DNA of 64,000 bases, taken from Xanthomonas pisi DSM 18956 (GTDB lineage: Bacteria; Pseudomonadota; Gammaproteobacteria; Xanthomonadales; Xanthomonadaceae). Below the pieces are notes generated by a model. The model made no database searches. It was not told the DNA's origin and was given only the letters and a program-made list of their open reading frames with translations. The translations under genes and the position numbers were made by a program. How positions within the stretch are numbered: the stretch's first letter is position 1; each line of letters begins with the position of its first letter. Of this stretch, positions 45,714 through 57,223 are shown one piece after another. Where the stretch lies: contig NZ_JPLE01000034.1 of NCBI RefSeq assembly GCF_001010415.1, positions 1 through 64,000 of the forward strand. The letters are read 5' to 3'.

Positions 45714-46919
45714 ATGAGCAAGCAGATTCAAGAAGCCTATATCGTCGCCGCCACCCGTACGCCGGTCGGCAAGGCGCCCAAGGGCGTGTTCCGCAACACC
45801 CGTCCCGACGACATGCTGGCGCACGTACTGCGCGCGGTGGTGGCGCAGGCGCCGGGCATCGACCTGTCGCGCATCGACGACGCCATCATCGGCTGCGCGA
45901 TGCCCGAGGGCGAGCAAGGCATGAACGTGGCGCGCATCGGCGTGCTGCTGGCGGGCCTGCCCAATACCGTCGCCGGCCAGACCATCAACCGCTTCTGTTC
46001 GTCCGGCATCCAGGCCGTGGCGATGGCAGCCGACCAGATCCGTCTGGGCAATGCCGACCTGATGCTGGCCGGCGGTACCGAGTCGATGTCGATGGTGCCG
46101 ATGATGGGCAATAAGGTCGCCATGTCGCCGAGCGTGTTCGCCGACGACCATGTGGCCATCGCCTATGGCATGGGCATCACCGCCGAGAAGGTCGCAGAAG
46201 AGTGGAAGGTGTCGCGCGAGGATCAGGATGCCTTCGCGCTGGCCTCGCATCAGAAGGCGATCGCTGCGATTGCTGCCGGCGAGTTCCGCGACGAGATCAC
46301 TCCGTACGAGATCCTTTCGCATCAGCCCGACTTGCAAGGCAATGTCATCGCGCTACGCAAGCGGCTGGTCGATACCGACGAAGGCCCGCGCCCGGACAGC
46401 TCGCTCGAAGGCTTGGCCAAGCTGCGCCCGGTGTTCCGTAACGGCCAGTTCGGCGGCAGCGTCACTGCCGGTAACTCCTCGCAGATGAGCGACGGCGCCG
46501 GTGCGGTGCTGCTGGCCTCCGAGCAGGCGATCAAGGATTACGGGCTGACCCCGCTGGCCCGTTTCGTCAGCTTCTCGGTCGCGGGCGTGCGCCCGGAAGT
46601 GATGGGCATCGGCCCGATCGCGGCCATTCCCAAAGCGCTCAAGCAGGCCGGCCTGACCAAGGACCAACTCGACTGGATCGAACTCAACGAAGCCTTCGCC
46701 GCGCAGGCCCTGGCGGTCATCCGCGACAGCGAACTGGACCCGTCCAAGGTCAATCCGCTGGGCGGCGCGATCGCCCTCGGCCATCCGCTGGGCGCGACCG
46801 GCGCGATCCGTGCCGCGACGCTGGTGCACGGCCTACGCCGCCGCCAGCAGAAGTACGGCATGGTCACCATGTGCATCGGCACCGGCATGGGCGCGGCGGG
46901 CATCATCGAAGCACTGTAA
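45714..46919 (+). CDS. fadA: Acetyl-CoA C-acyltransferase (3-ketoacyl-CoA thiolase)
   Basis: This enzyme cleaves 3-ketoacyl-CoA with CoA in the last step of beta-oxidation. The 401-residue protein has the thiolase landmarks: NRFCSSGIQAVAMAA (nucleophilic cysteine near 90), NEAFAAQALAV, GGAIALGHPLGATGAI (catalytic histidine) and the C-terminal CIGTGMGAAG (catalytic cysteine). The start at 45714 is preceded by GGAG. It completes the fadBA pair, and a strong terminator follows. Confidence 0.96.
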   Translation: MSKQIQEAYIVAATRTPVGKAPKGVFRNTRPDDMLAHVLRAVVAQAPGIDLSRIDDAIIGCAMPEGEQGMNVARIGVLLAGLPNTVAGQTINRFCSSGIQAVAMAADQIRLGNADLMLAGGTESMSMVPMMGNKVAMSPSVFADDHVAIAYGMGITAEKVAEEWKVSREDQDAFALASHQKAIAAIAAGEFRDEITPYEILSHQPDLQGNVIALRKRLVDTDEGPRPDSSLEGLAKLRPVFRNGQFGGSVTAGNSSQMSDGAGAVLLASEQAIKDYGLTPLARFVSFSVAGVRPEVMGIGPIAAIPKALKQAGLTKDQLDWIELNEAFAAQALAVIRDSELDPSKVNPLGGAIALGHPLGATGAIRAATLVHGLRRRQQKYGMVTMCIGTGMGAAGIIEAL

Positions 46920-47251
46920 GCATGGGTTTGACGAGATCGGCCAGGGTGTCGATCTCGCAAACGCGATCAGCAGTGACCGAAGGCGTGCGCAAGCACGCCT
47001 TCTTTATGCCCAACTGCAACCCGTCGTCGGCCGGAGGTGCGCTGCGAGCGCAATCGCTTGCACCAGCCGACATCTCCAGTGGGTGCGCCGATTGGACCTT
47101 ACCGCGCTCCTTTTTGGCGACCGCAACGCTCGGCTGCATCATGGCAACTGCCGCGCCAGCAATGTTGCACAGTCCGGGATAACCGCCGCACGCAATGCGC
47201 CGCCCGGAAGCCTTCGCCGGCAACCTTCAGTACCTCAACACAGGCCAATGC
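46920..47251. other. Intergenic region after fadA
   Basis: About 330 bases between two convergent genes. The first 90 bases contain the fad terminator; the rest shows no recognised gene or repeat. Confidence 0.45.
46980..47006 (+). terminator. Intrinsic terminator of the fad operon
   Basis: AAGGCGTGC and GCACGCCTT pair across a GCAA tetraloop, followed by CTTTAT. It lies about 60 bases after the fadA stop. The T-tract is short, but the stem is strong. Confidence 0.8.
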
Positions 47252-47653
47252 CTAGCGCGCCACCAGCCATTGGCCTGTCCGCGCACCCGCAAACACCAGC
47301 ACCAGCCCGGCCACCAGCGTCACTGCCAGATACACGCCGATCATCGTGGACCGATCGGTGCGCGCAAACACCAGGCATTCCATCATCAGCGACGAGAACG
47401 TGGTCAGCCCGCCGATCATGCCGACGATCAACAAGGCCCGCAGCGGCCAGCTCGACGGTCCGCGCGCATCCAGCCAGACCAACAACACACCCGCGACGAA
47501 TGAACCGACCAGGTTGACCGTCAGCGTTCCCCACGGAAAACCGGTACCGAAGCGCTGGACCAACGATGCACCAATCGCGAAACGCAGACCGGAACCCAGC
47601 GCGCCGCCCGTCATCGCCAGCAGCAGCTGTTGCCACCACACCGGTGCATTCAT
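47252..47653 (-). CDS. crcB: Fluoride channel CrcB (Fluc)
   Basis: Fluc channels export toxic fluoride. The 133-residue protein has four membrane helices and the family motifs [30 protein letters not shown] and [16 protein letters not shown], including the conserved asparagine and the phenylalanine-box TTFSS. A fluoride riboswitch lies upstream at 47770-47825. A small hairpin (CCCCGATAGCGGGG on the minus strand, 47661-47674) covers bases just before the start and may hide the ribosome binding site. Confidence 0.94.
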   Translation of the reverse strand: MNAPVWWQQLLLAMTGGALGSGLRFAIGASLVQRFGTGFPWGTLTVNLVGSFVAGVLLVWLDARGPSSWPLRALLIVGMIGGLTTFSSLMMECLVFARTDRSTMIGVYLAVTLVAGLVLVFAGARTGQWLVAR

Positions 47654-47769
47654 GCGCGCACCCCGCTATCGGGGAGAGTCTTCGAAGAAACAGCGTGCGA
47701 CATCGGCGTCATCCATCCTGAGTCAAGCAGCGATGCCGGGGCACAGACCTGCCGCCCCGGCGGGGGTGG

Positions 47770-47825
47770 CAGGCATCATCAGCGCGCAGAGTGCGTGCGG
47801 TTCAAGGAGGAATGCCATCTCCTGT
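47770..47825 (-). promoter_or_regulatory. Fluoride riboswitch (crcB motif)
   Basis: On the minus strand the conserved core of the fluoride aptamer is clear: GGAGATGGCATTCCTCC, then TTGAACCGC, a short variable loop, and GCTGATGATGCCTGCC. GGAG/CTCC forms the first stem, and GGCAT pairs with ATGCC as in the known fold. It lies between the stop of rarA and crcB, about 117 bases before the crcB start. A GC-rich hairpin (CTGCC...GGCAG) directly downstream is a candidate expression platform. Fluoride should switch crcB on. Confidence 0.92.
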
Positions 47826-47833
47826 GCGGGCGA

Positions 47834-49207
47834 TTATGCCGTGGGTTTGCCGGCCTTGTCAGCCCGCGCCTGCGCGCGTGCCTCGCGCAGCCGATCCAGC
47901 TTTTCTTTCAGCTTGATCTCCATCCCGCGCGGCACCGGGTTGTAGTACACGCGCTCGCCCATCGCATCCGGAAAGCCGGTCTGATCCAGCGCAATGCCGC
48001 CCTCGGCATCATGGTCGTACTGATAGTCCTGGCCGTAACCCAGCGTCTTCATCAGCTTGGTGGGTGCATTGCGCAGATGCAGCGGCACCTCTTGCGTGCC
48101 GGTCGCACGCACCTCGGCCTTGGCCTGATTGAACGCTGCGTAGCCGGCATTGGATTTTGCGGTGCTGGCCAGGTACAGCACCAATTGTGCGAAGGCCAGC
48201 TCGCCTTCCGGGCTGCCGAGACGCTCGTAGATGTCCCAGGCCTCCAGCGCCATGCTCTGCGCGCGCGGGTCGGCCAGACCGATATCCTCGATCGCCATGC
48301 GGGTCAGACGCCGCGCCAGATACGCGGGGTCGCAACCGCCGTCGAGCATGCGGGTGAGCCAGTACAGCGCCGCATCCGGATTGGAGCTGCGCACGGATTT
48401 ATGCAGCGCCGAGATCTGGTCGTAGAACTGCTCGCCGTTCTTGTCGAAACGTCGGGTGCGGTCGGCCAGCACCTGCAGCAGCGTCTGTGGCGTGATCTCC
48501 CCGCCCTCGCCGCCCGCCAGTTCGGCGGCGATTTCCAGCAGGGTCAACGCACGCCGCACATCGCCGTCGGCCGCACTGGCGATTTCCAGCAACGACGCGT
48601 CGCTGACCCGGATCGTCTCCTGCCCCAACCCGCGCTCGGGGTCGCGCAAGGCCCGCTGCAGCGCTTCGACGATGTCCTGCGGCGACACCGATTCCAGCAC
48701 GTGCACGCGGCAGCGCGACAGCAAGGCCGAATTCAATTCGAACGACGGGTTTTCCGTGGTCGCACCGACGAACAGGATGGTGCCGCGTTCGATATGCGGC
48801 AAGAACGCATCCTGCTGCGCCTTGTTGAAGCGATGCACCTCGTCGACGAACAACACGGTACGACGGCCGCTGGCGAACCGCTGCGCGGCCTCGGCCAGCA
48901 CCTGGCGCACATCGGGCAACCCGGACAACACTGCGGAAATCGCCTTGAATTCGGCATCCGCATAGTGCGCCAGCAGCAAGGCGAGCGTGGTCTTGCCGCA
49001 TCCCGGTGGGCCCCACAGGATCATCGAATGCACACGACCGGATTCCACCGCGCGACGCAGCGCGCTGTCGGGCGTCAACAGGCGCTTCTGGCCGACCATT
49101 TCGTCCAGCGTCCGCGGACGCATGCGCTCTGCGAGCGGGCGCAGATGGTCGGCGTCCACGCTAAGCAGATCGGCGGTACCGTCGATGGTGGATCTGGTTC
49201 TTGCCAC
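47834..49207 (-). CDS. rarA: Replication-associated recombination ATPase RarA
   Basis: RarA (MgsA) is a clamp-loader-like AAA+ ATPase acting at stalled replication forks. The 457-residue protein has Walker A (WGPPGCGKTTLA near 65), Walker B (TVLFVDEVHRFNKAQQDAFL), a sensor region (FVGATTENPSFELNSALLSR), and the C-terminal tetramerisation domain ending with the typical GYGQDYQYDHD and YYNPVPRG. The start MARTRSTIDG at 49207 is plausible. The stop lies nine bases before the fluoride riboswitch of crcB. Confidence 0.95.
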   Translation of the reverse strand: MARTRSTIDGTADLLSVDADHLRPLAERMRPRTLDEMVGQKRLLTPDSALRRAVESGRVHSMILWGPPGCGKTTLALLLAHYADAEFKAISAVLSGLPDVRQVLAEAAQRFASGRRTVLFVDEVHRFNKAQQDAFLPHIERGTILFVGATTENPSFELNSALLSRCRVHVLESVSPQDIVEALQRALRDPERGLGQETIRVSDASLLEIASAADGDVRRALTLLEIAAELAGGEGGEITPQTLLQVLADRTRRFDKNGEQFYDQISALHKSVRSSNPDAALYWLTRMLDGGCDPAYLARRLTRMAIEDIGLADPRAQSMALEAWDIYERLGSPEGELAFAQLVLYLASTAKSNAGYAAFNQAKAEVRATGTQEVPLHLRNAPTKLMKTLGYGQDYQYDHDAEGGIALDQTGFPDAMGERVYYNPVPRGMEIKLKEKLDRLREARAQARADKAGKPTA

Positions 49208-49449
49208 AGCGCATTCTATCGCGGCGGGGCGTTATCGCATTGCAGCGATGTGTTGCTGCGCGCAAGCGGGGGCCTCGCACGGTCGGAGAGGCGTTCGCGG
49301 CAAGGATGCGCGTTGGCGACCGCATCCGGAGCACGGGAGGCGCCGCGCAGACGCCTTCGCGCAAGGAAGGCGTGACGTCCGCGGGCAGAGCGCAAGGTGC
49401 TCGGAACGCAGCCTGACGACACAAAGATCAGTGCCCCGCAACGACAGGG

Positions 49450-50079
49450 TTACTGCGCGTCGCCCACCACATCCACGCCCTTGGCGGGGGTGTAACGGAA
49501 GGTCTCGGCCGCGAATGCGGGGTTGCGCTTCCAGCCACTGAAACTGATCGCCGTGCGTTGACCCACCGCATCGACCACTTCCATCCTGGCCAGGCCATCC
49601 TTGCCGAAGCCCAGCGAGGCCATCTGGAAGCTGGCTTCGGTGTCGACCTTCGGCGTCAGCGACAGCCACTGCAGGCCATCGCGCGGCGCCGCCTCTTCGC
49701 TGACGTCGTATTGCTTGTCCAACCGCGCGGGGTCGATCAATGCCACCAGCGGGCTGTTCTGCTCTTCGTTGCCCTGCGCCCGCACCGTGACCTGCTCCAG
49801 GTCGGGATCGAAGACCCATACCTTCTTGCCGTCGGCCACGATCAGTTGCTTGTAAGGCTTGGCGTATTCCCAGCGGAACTGGCGCGGTTGCGACAATGCC
49901 ACCCGCCCGCTCGAACGCTCCTTGACCCGTCCGTTGGCATCGGTGACCTGCTGGTTGAACTGCCCATCCAGGCCCTTCAGACCACGGGTGAACGTGTCCA
50001 GCTCCTGGCGCGCACCGGCAAACGCGGTGCCGGCGAACAGGGCGGTGGCGAGGACGGCATAACGGAACTGGCGATGCAT
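49450..50079 (-). CDS. lolA: Outer membrane lipoprotein carrier protein LolA
   Basis: LolA shuttles lipoproteins across the periplasm to the outer membrane. The 209-residue precursor has a signal peptide (MHRQFRYAVLATALFAGTAFA) and the LolA fold landmarks LKGLDGQFNQQV, SSGRVALSQPRQFRWEY, VADGKKVWVFDPDLEQVTV. The start at 50079 has a GGAAGA Shine-Dalgarno; a longer frame starting at 50121 would precede the signal peptide and is unlikely. It is upstream of rarA on the same strand. Confidence 0.94.
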   Translation of the reverse strand: MHRQFRYAVLATALFAGTAFAGARQELDTFTRGLKGLDGQFNQQVTDANGRVKERSSGRVALSQPRQFRWEYAKPYKQLIVADGKKVWVFDPDLEQVTVRAQGNEEQNSPLVALIDPARLDKQYDVSEEAAPRDGLQWLSLTPKVDTEASFQMASLGFGKDGLARMEVVDAVGQRTAISFSGWKRNPAFAAETFRYTPAKGVDVVGDAQ

Positions 50080-50178
50080 CGCGGTCTTCCAGAAAGGAGT
50101 ACGCCAATTCTGAAGCTTCATAGATGAATGGGCGAGCGTTATCGGACGGCCGCGTTCATGCAGCGGCAGCGGCCTGGC

Positions 50179-52101
50179 TCAGTGCGCGGTCTGCACCTTG
50201 GACAGATCGCCGTAGACGATCTGTCCGCGGAAGCCGCGTCGCACCTGCTGATACAACTCGCGAAACGCACGGTAATCCTGTGGCTGGCACAAGGCCTGCG
50301 GCCCGTGCACCGCCGCACGTTGCAGACGATGGACCGCGGTGACCGTCTGCCCCTGGCGCGACCAGTCCACCGCGTATTCGCCAGCCGCGTTGCGGAACTT
50401 GCTGCTACGCGGGATGGCAATGATCGGCACCGTGTCGGGGAAGGTCACTACGTAGGTTTCCTCACGCACGCTGTCGTTGCAGTAGAACGGGGTCAGGTTG
50501 TCTTCGGCCGAGGTGGTGGTGTAGATCCCGCGCGTCGACTCGGCACCCGGCATGTCCGGCAAGGTCATCCCGCCGACCACCGAAAAATCCACCGCATCGT
50601 TGGCCAGGAAGCTGTAGCGATAATTGAACGGCGCCTCCAGATCCAGCGGATCGCCCTGGATCAGCAGATCCCCGGTCCCGACGAAACCGGACTGGGCAAT
50701 GATCGATTCCTCGATGCGGTTGCGGTTCTGCGCATTGAGTTGCACGAACATTGCGCGCAACCCCACTTCGCCGGTCTGCCCGCTGTCCAGGGTCGTCAGG
50801 CCCTGCAAGCCGCCCTGCGGCGTGAAGCGGTATTCGGTACGGGCAACGTAGCGGTTGACCTTGCGATCGTTGGGCGGGGTCTGGGTGACCTTACCGTCGC
50901 GTGTATGCACGACCGGCGCGCCAAGATCGCCGGCCGGCAGCTGGCCGAAGCGCGCGTACGGGTTGGTCGAATCGACGTAGAGATCGAAGGCAGGAATATA
51001 GGTGATGGCGTGATTGAAGCGCCCCAGCACCGGGATTGCCGGCAGCGTCGGACCGCCTTCGGCGCCGATCAGCACCGGTGTGCTGGCGATGCCCTTGGCC
51101 GCCAGCAGCGCCTCCAGAATCACAGTGTGGTCTTTGCAGTCGCCGTAATGATTGGTCAGGATGCTGTCGGCACTGTTGGGCTCCAGACCGCCATTGCCCA
51201 GATACACCGCCACGTAACGGATATTGCGCGCAACCCAGGCGTAGAGCGCCGCCGCCTGCGCACGCGGTTCATCGATTCCCCGGGTCACCTGGTCGGCCAA
51301 GGTTTGAATCGCCGGCGTGACCGCAGCGGCGCGCCCGCCCTTGACGTGGTACGCCAGACCCATCTGCGACCAGCTGTCGAAGGTGCTGGCCATCAGCGTG
51401 GGGCTGAACTCCCAGGTCGCCGCACTCCAGTTCTGATTCTTCATCGGCGTGGCACGCTGGTAGCGCCATTCCCATCGCGCCTGATCGCCACGCACCACCG
51501 GCTTGGTGCTGCCATGCAGACCACGCGCGGACAGATGCATCGGCAGCGACTTGGGCGCGACCAACGTTACCACCGCATCGTCGTACTGCGCGAAGACGCT
51601 GAAGGTTTCCCAAAGGCTGAAATAACCGGGGAAATACGGCGTGTTCTGCGCGCGTCGCACCCGATAGACGATGCGCGCACCCGGCGCCAGGTTCGGGAAC
51701 ACCACCACCTTGACCTTGCGGTCGGCATACATCGCCGCCGAGGCGCTGGAATAGCTTTCCTGGGTGTAGATCTTGTCGGCCGCCACGTCCTGACGCAGAC
51801 CTTCGGCGGTGACGGTATACGCCTCCAGTACCTCCAGCGTCTCCATCTTTTCGCTATAGCTCAGCCGCACCTGGCTGAACTGCTCCACCGCCGACTTGGT
51901 CTTGAGCAGGATTTCGTATTCGTCGGTTTCCACGCTGCTGGCATCGGCGCGCACTTCGTAGTCGGCGCGATAGCGCACGAAGCTGTAATTGGTATCGGCC
52001 TGGGTGCGCGCCGCCGCGACAGGCGCGGGGTGCTGCTGCGCCTGGGCAAGCAGCGGAGCGCAGATCAACAGCACGAGCAGCAACAAGGGACGACGCAGCA
52101 T
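50179..52101 (-). CDS. DUF3857 / transglutaminase-like exported protein
   Basis: This 640-residue exported protein has a signal peptide (MLRRPLLLLVLLICAPLLAQ), then a DUF3857 beta domain (about 40-230) and a transglutaminase-like cysteine-protease domain (about 260-390). The latter has catalytic cysteine in NHYGDCKDHTV, histidine in RFNHAITYI and aspartate in LYVDSTNP. The C-terminal third is a beta-rich DUF3858-like region. Such proteins are widespread in Bacteroidetes and Xanthomonadaceae and their function is unknown; they may process periplasmic or cell-envelope proteins. The active-site triad appears intact. Confidence 0.88.
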   Translation of the reverse strand: MLRRPLLLLVLLICAPLLAQAQQHPAPVAAARTQADTNYSFVRYRADYEVRADASSVETDEYEILLKTKSAVEQFSQVRLSYSEKMETLEVLEAYTVTAEGLRQDVAADKIYTQESYSSASAAMYADRKVKVVVFPNLAPGARIVYRVRRAQNTPYFPGYFSLWETFSVFAQYDDAVVTLVAPKSLPMHLSARGLHGSTKPVVRGDQARWEWRYQRATPMKNQNWSAATWEFSPTLMASTFDSWSQMGLAYHVKGGRAAAVTPAIQTLADQVTRGIDEPRAQAAALYAWVARNIRYVAVYLGNGGLEPNSADSILTNHYGDCKDHTVILEALLAAKGIASTPVLIGAEGGPTLPAIPVLGRFNHAITYIPAFDLYVDSTNPYARFGQLPAGDLGAPVVHTRDGKVTQTPPNDRKVNRYVARTEYRFTPQGGLQGLTTLDSGQTGEVGLRAMFVQLNAQNRNRIEESIIAQSGFVGTGDLLIQGDPLDLEAPFNYRYSFLANDAVDFSVVGGMTLPDMPGAESTRGIYTTTSAEDNLTPFYCNDSVREETYVVTFPDTVPIIAIPRSSKFRNAAGEYAVDWSRQGQTVTAVHRLQRAAVHGPQALCQPQDYRAFRELYQQVRRGFRGQIVYGDLSKVQTAH

Positions 52102-52394
52102 GGGTCTCGATCACGACGGGCCGGAGCGGCACTTGTCAGCTAGGGTAGCCGGTGTGCCCGGCAATGACAGGTATCGACTTCCAACAATGCCGCATCGGTG
52201 CGTACGGCAGCGCTGGTTGCGGCGATTTGCGCAACGCAGATGCGGCTTGCGGCGTCCCGCACCGGCAAATCCAGCGGGTCAAGGACGATCAAGCGGGCAC
52301 CCTGCGCAAGTCGAGCCCAGCTGACCGCCGAGCTCCCGCTGCGCCGCATTCCAACGCAAACCGCCGCACCACGCAGCGACGTCGACCACGACGC

Positions 52395-54749
52395 TTACTT
52401 CGGCGGCGGCGGCGCCAATACCGTGCGATCGCCGTTGTGCTCAGGCTGGCTGACCACCCCGGCCGCTTCCATTGCCTCGATCAGGCGCGCCGCGCGGTTG
52501 TAGCCGATCTTCAGGCGACGCTGCACACCGGAGATCGATGCGCGCCGGGTTTCGGTGACGATGCGCAACGCCTCGTCGTACAGCGGGTCGGACTCATCCC
52601 CACCGCCGCCACTGCTCTCCGGCAAGCCGGTTGCGCCCACCACGGTGCCATCGCCCATGGTCTGCACTTCGTCCAGCACGCCTTCCACGTACGACACCGG
52701 CCCGCTGGCCTTCAGATGCTCGACCACGCGATGCACTTCCTCGTCGCTGACGAAGGCGCCATGCACGCGGTCCGGCAGCGCCGTGCCCGGCGGCAGATAC
52801 AACATGTCGCCATTGCCCAGCAACGCCTCGGCGCCGGACTGGTCCAGGATGGTGCGCGAGTCGATCTTGGAGCTGACCTGGAAGGCCACGCGGGTCGGGA
52901 TATTGGCCTTGATCAGGCCGGTGATCACGTCCACCGACGGACGCTGCGTGGCCAGGATCAAGTGGATACCGGCCGCACGCGCCTTCTGCGCCAGACGCGC
53001 GATCAGCTCTTCGACCTTCTTGCCGACGATCATCATCATGTCGGCGAATTCGTCGATGAAGATCACGATGAACGGCAGCGTCTCCAGCGGCCGCGGCGCC
53101 TCGCCCAGTTCGGGGTTGGGCTTGAACAGCGGGTCCATCATCGGCTGGCCGGCGTCGATGGCGTCCTTGACCTTCTTGTTGAAGCCGGCCAGGTTGCGCA
53201 CCCCTACCGCACTCATCAGCTTGTAGCGGCGCTCCATCTCGGCCACGCACCAGCGCAGGCCGTTGGCGGCCTCCTTCATGTCGGTGACCACCGGCGCCAG
53301 CAGATGCGGGATGCCCTGATAAACGCTCAGCTCGAGCATCTTGGGATCGATCATCAGCATCCGCAGTTCCTTGTGCGAGGCCTTGAACAACAGGCTCAGC
53401 ACCATTGCGTTCACCGCCACCGACTTGCCCGAGCCGGTGGTACCGGCCACCAGCAGGTGCGGCATGCGCGCCAGGTCGGCCACGGTCGGGCGCCCGGCGA
53501 TGTCCTTGCCCAGCGCAAGCGTCAGCGGGCTGGCCGACTTGTCGTATTCCTTGGAGCGCAGCAGCTCGGACAGGAAGATCATCTCGCGGGTGACGTTGGG
53601 GATCTCCAGACCCACCACCGACTTGCCCGGAATCACGTCCACCACGCGCACCGACTTGACCGACAGGCCGCGCGCGATGTCCTTGTCCAGCGAACTGATC
53701 TGGCTGACCTTGATGCCGGGCGCCGGCTCGATCTCGAAGCGGGTGATCACCGGACCGGGATAGGCCCCGACCACCTGCGCCTCGATCCGGAAATCCTTGA
53801 GCTTGAACTCGATCTGCCGCGACAGCGTTTCCAGCGTCTCTTCCGAGTACCCCTTGGCCTGCGGCTTGGGGTCGTCCAGCAGGGCCAGCGGCGGCAGGTC
53901 CGAGCCATCGGTGCTCACGCCCTGGAACATCGGAATCTGCGTATCGCGCTTGGCGCGCTCGCTCTTTTCCACCACCGGTGCCGGCGGCGGTTCGATCTTG
54001 ACCGGCTCGCGCTTGGCCTGCTTGACCGCATCGACCTTGCGCACTTCCTCGCGCTCTTCGCGCATCACGCGGGTCTGCTGCCACTCGGTGGCCTGGTGGG
54101 TCTTGCGCTGCATCAACGGGCCCAGTGCAAGCACCCACTTACCGATGCGCTCCATTACCGCAAACCACGACAACCCGGTCGCCAGCGTGATCGAAACCAG
54201 CAACAGCACCACCACGAACAGATTGGCGCCCAACGCGCCGAAGCCCGAGCTGAGCGAGCCGCTGACCAGCTTGCCGAGAATGCCGCCAGCCTCGGCGACC
54301 TCGCCCTGGAACAGGCGCAAGTGCAAAAAGCCGGTCGACGAGATCAGAAAGCCCACCATGCCGACCAGCCGCAACGCCGGCCCGAGATCGCTCTGGCTCT
54401 GCTCCTCGCGCTCGCCGATCAGCGCGATCCAGGCCACCGCGCCCAGGATCACCGGCAGCAGGAAAGCCACGTAACCGAACAGCTGCAACAGCACATCCGC
54501 CGCCATCGCGCCGAATCTGCCCCCCATGTTGTGGATCGGTGCGACCAGATTGCCGGTGCGCGACCAGCCAGGATCTGTCGCCGAGTAGGTGAACAGGCTG
54601 GCCAGCAGATACAGCAGCAACGGCGCCACCGCGATCAATGCCAGATCGCGCCAGAGCTTTTGCCGACGCGGATTGTCCGCCACCGCCGTCTTGCGCGAGG
54701 ACGATTTGCCCTCTGCGGGCTTGCTGCGTTCGGGAACCTGCTTTGCCAC
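52395..54749 (-). CDS. ftsK: DNA translocase FtsK
   Basis: FtsK pumps DNA at the septum and activates XerCD recombination at dif. The 784-residue protein has four N-terminal membrane helices (about 32-190), a short linker, and the motor: Walker [17 protein letters not shown] (near 430), Walker [12 protein letters not shown], and [15 protein letters not shown]. The C-terminal gamma winged helix ([32 protein letters not shown]) recognises KOPS. The linker is short compared with E. coli FtsK, as in SpoIIIE-like members. It is divergent from trxB. Confidence 0.96.
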   Translation of the reverse strand: MAKQVPERSKPAEGKSSSRKTAVADNPRRQKLWRDLALIAVAPLLLYLLASLFTYSATDPGWSRTGNLVAPIHNMGGRFGAMAADVLLQLFGYVAFLLPVILGAVAWIALIGEREEQSQSDLGPALRLVGMVGFLISSTGFLHLRLFQGEVAEAGGILGKLVSGSLSSGFGALGANLFVVVLLLVSITLATGLSWFAVMERIGKWVLALGPLMQRKTHQATEWQQTRVMREEREEVRKVDAVKQAKREPVKIEPPPAPVVEKSERAKRDTQIPMFQGVSTDGSDLPPLALLDDPKPQAKGYSEETLETLSRQIEFKLKDFRIEAQVVGAYPGPVITRFEIEPAPGIKVSQISSLDKDIARGLSVKSVRVVDVIPGKSVVGLEIPNVTREMIFLSELLRSKEYDKSASPLTLALGKDIAGRPTVADLARMPHLLVAGTTGSGKSVAVNAMVLSLLFKASHKELRMLMIDPKMLELSVYQGIPHLLAPVVTDMKEAANGLRWCVAEMERRYKLMSAVGVRNLAGFNKKVKDAIDAGQPMMDPLFKPNPELGEAPRPLETLPFIVIFIDEFADMMMIVGKKVEELIARLAQKARAAGIHLILATQRPSVDVITGLIKANIPTRVAFQVSSKIDSRTILDQSGAEALLGNGDMLYLPPGTALPDRVHGAFVSDEEVHRVVEHLKASGPVSYVEGVLDEVQTMGDGTVVGATGLPESSGGGGDESDPLYDEALRIVTETRRASISGVQRRLKIGYNRAARLIEAMEAAGVVSQPEHNGDRTVLAPPPPK

Positions 54750-54858
54750 CTGTAGCCAGACCTTAGAAAAATGCTGTTAGTGGTTGATAATAAACGACTG
54801 AGTCCACGGTTTCAGCAGTTGAATGAGCGCCGGTTGCCAGCATGCCCGGCGGCCAACG

Positions 54859-54881
54859 AAAAACGCCGCACAAGGCGGCGT
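54859..54881 (-). terminator. Weak terminator-like hairpin in the ftsK-trxB region
   Basis: On the minus strand ACGCCGC and GCGGCGT pair around a short loop, followed by five T residues. It lies about 110 bases before the ftsK start codon, where no minus-strand gene needs a terminator. It may be a leader element or chance. Confidence 0.4.
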
Positions 54882-54945
54882 CGAACATGCGTTACGGGCG
54901 GACCATGCCATCTGCGGTTCAAGCAGTTCCATCGCGCCGCCTTGA

Positions 54946-56001
<1,056 letters not shown>

Positions 56002-56061
56002 GGTGGCTGCTGACCGCCGGCCGCGCCGTGCGGGCAGCGCCGAAACCAGTGGACCGTGCGC

Positions 56062-57180
56062 ATGAACGTCACGGCCCGCTGGTGCCGCCGGCTGGACGAG
56101 CTTCCTGCCGGTGCCTGGGATGCGCTGCACGACGGCGGCCACCCCTTCGTCAGCGCTGCATTTCTGCAAGGCCTGGAACGCGAAGGCTGCCTGCGCCCGG
56201 ATTGGGGCTGGAATTCGCTGCATCTGACCCTCTGGGAGGGCGACACGCTGGTCGCCGCCGCGCCGGGCTACCTGAAGAACAATTCGCATGGCGAGTTCGT
56301 GTTCGACCATGCATGGGCCCATGCCTACGCGCGCTACGGGCAGGACTATTTCCCCAAATGGCTGTGCGGCGTGCCCTACTCGCCGGTGACCGGCCCGCGA
56401 CTGCTCGGCGCGCCCAGATGGCGCGGAGACCTGTTGGCCGCGATGCGCGAACTGGTGGAGCGCAGCAGCCTGTCCTCGGCGCATGTGAATTTTCATCTGG
56501 CCGACGAAGACGCCGCATTCGATGCCGATTGGCTGGAACGCAACGACCTGCAATACCACTGGCACAACGCCAGCGGCTGGAGCGATTTCGAGAGTTTTCT
56601 GGCGGCGATGGACCACAAGCGCCGCAAGAACATCCGCCAGGAACGCGGCAAGGTGCAGCGCGCCGGCGTGCAGCTGCGCGTGGTGCATGGCGATGAGGCC
56701 AGCGAGGCGGACCTGGAGGCCATGTACGGCTTCTATCTCAAGACCTTCAACGAGTACGGCAATTCGCCAGCCCTGACTCCGCAATTCCTGCGCCACCTGG
56801 CGCAGCATCTGCCGCGTCAGCTGGTGATGTTCCTGGCCGACCTCGATGGGCAAGCAATTGCCGGCGCCCTGTGCCTGCGTGGCCGCGACACACTCTATGG
56901 CCGTTACTGGGGCGGCGCCGCCCTGCCCGGGCTGCACTTCGAAACCTGCTATTACCAGGGCATCGAATACTGCCTGCGCGAGGGCCTGACCCGCTTCGAG
57001 CCCGGCGCGCAAGGCGAGCACAAGATTGCCCGCGGCTTTCTGCCGACGCTGGTGCGCAGCCGCCACTGGATCGCCGACCCCGGCTTCCGTGAACCGCTGG
57101 CGCAGTGGTGCGCCGACGAGCGCGAGGCCGTGGCCAGGCATGCGATCGAGCTGGCAAACCACAGCCCGTTTCGCGACTGA
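56062..57180 (+). CDS. FemAB-like GNAT acyltransferase (PF04339 type)
   Basis: This 372-residue protein of the GNAT/FemAB-like superfamily is often called peptidogalycan biosynthesis/recognition. Family marks are HPFVSAAFLQGLE, FVFDHAWAHAYA, YFPKWLCGVPYSPVTGPRLL, and MDHKRRKNIRQER. No biochemical function is established; an acyl- or aminoacyl-transfer role is inferred from the fold. The ATG at 56062 was chosen; a GTG six bases upstream is closer to GGA and gives two extra residues. It precedes aat. Confidence 0.88.
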   Translation: MNVTARWCRRLDELPAGAWDALHDGGHPFVSAAFLQGLEREGCLRPDWGWNSLHLTLWEGDTLVAAAPGYLKNNSHGEFVFDHAWAHAYARYGQDYFPKWLCGVPYSPVTGPRLLGAPRWRGDLLAAMRELVERSSLSSAHVNFHLADEDAAFDADWLERNDLQYHWHNASGWSDFESFLAAMDHKRRKNIRQERGKVQRAGVQLRVVHGDEASEADLEAMYGFYLKTFNEYGNSPALTPQFLRHLAQHLPRQLVMFLADLDGQAIAGALCLRGRDTLYGRYWGGAALPGLHFETCYYQGIEYCLREGLTRFEPGAQGEHKIARGFLPTLVRSRHWIADPGFREPLAQWCADEREAVARHAIELANHSPFRD

Positions 57181-57223
57181 CCCGATGCGCGCCACGCGCA
57201 CGCAGCACCGCTAGACTCACCCG

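Noticed and set aside
52152-54755. An 867-codon frame opposite ftsK
   Set aside because: Antisense shadow; the composition is unlike a protein and ftsK is unmistakable.
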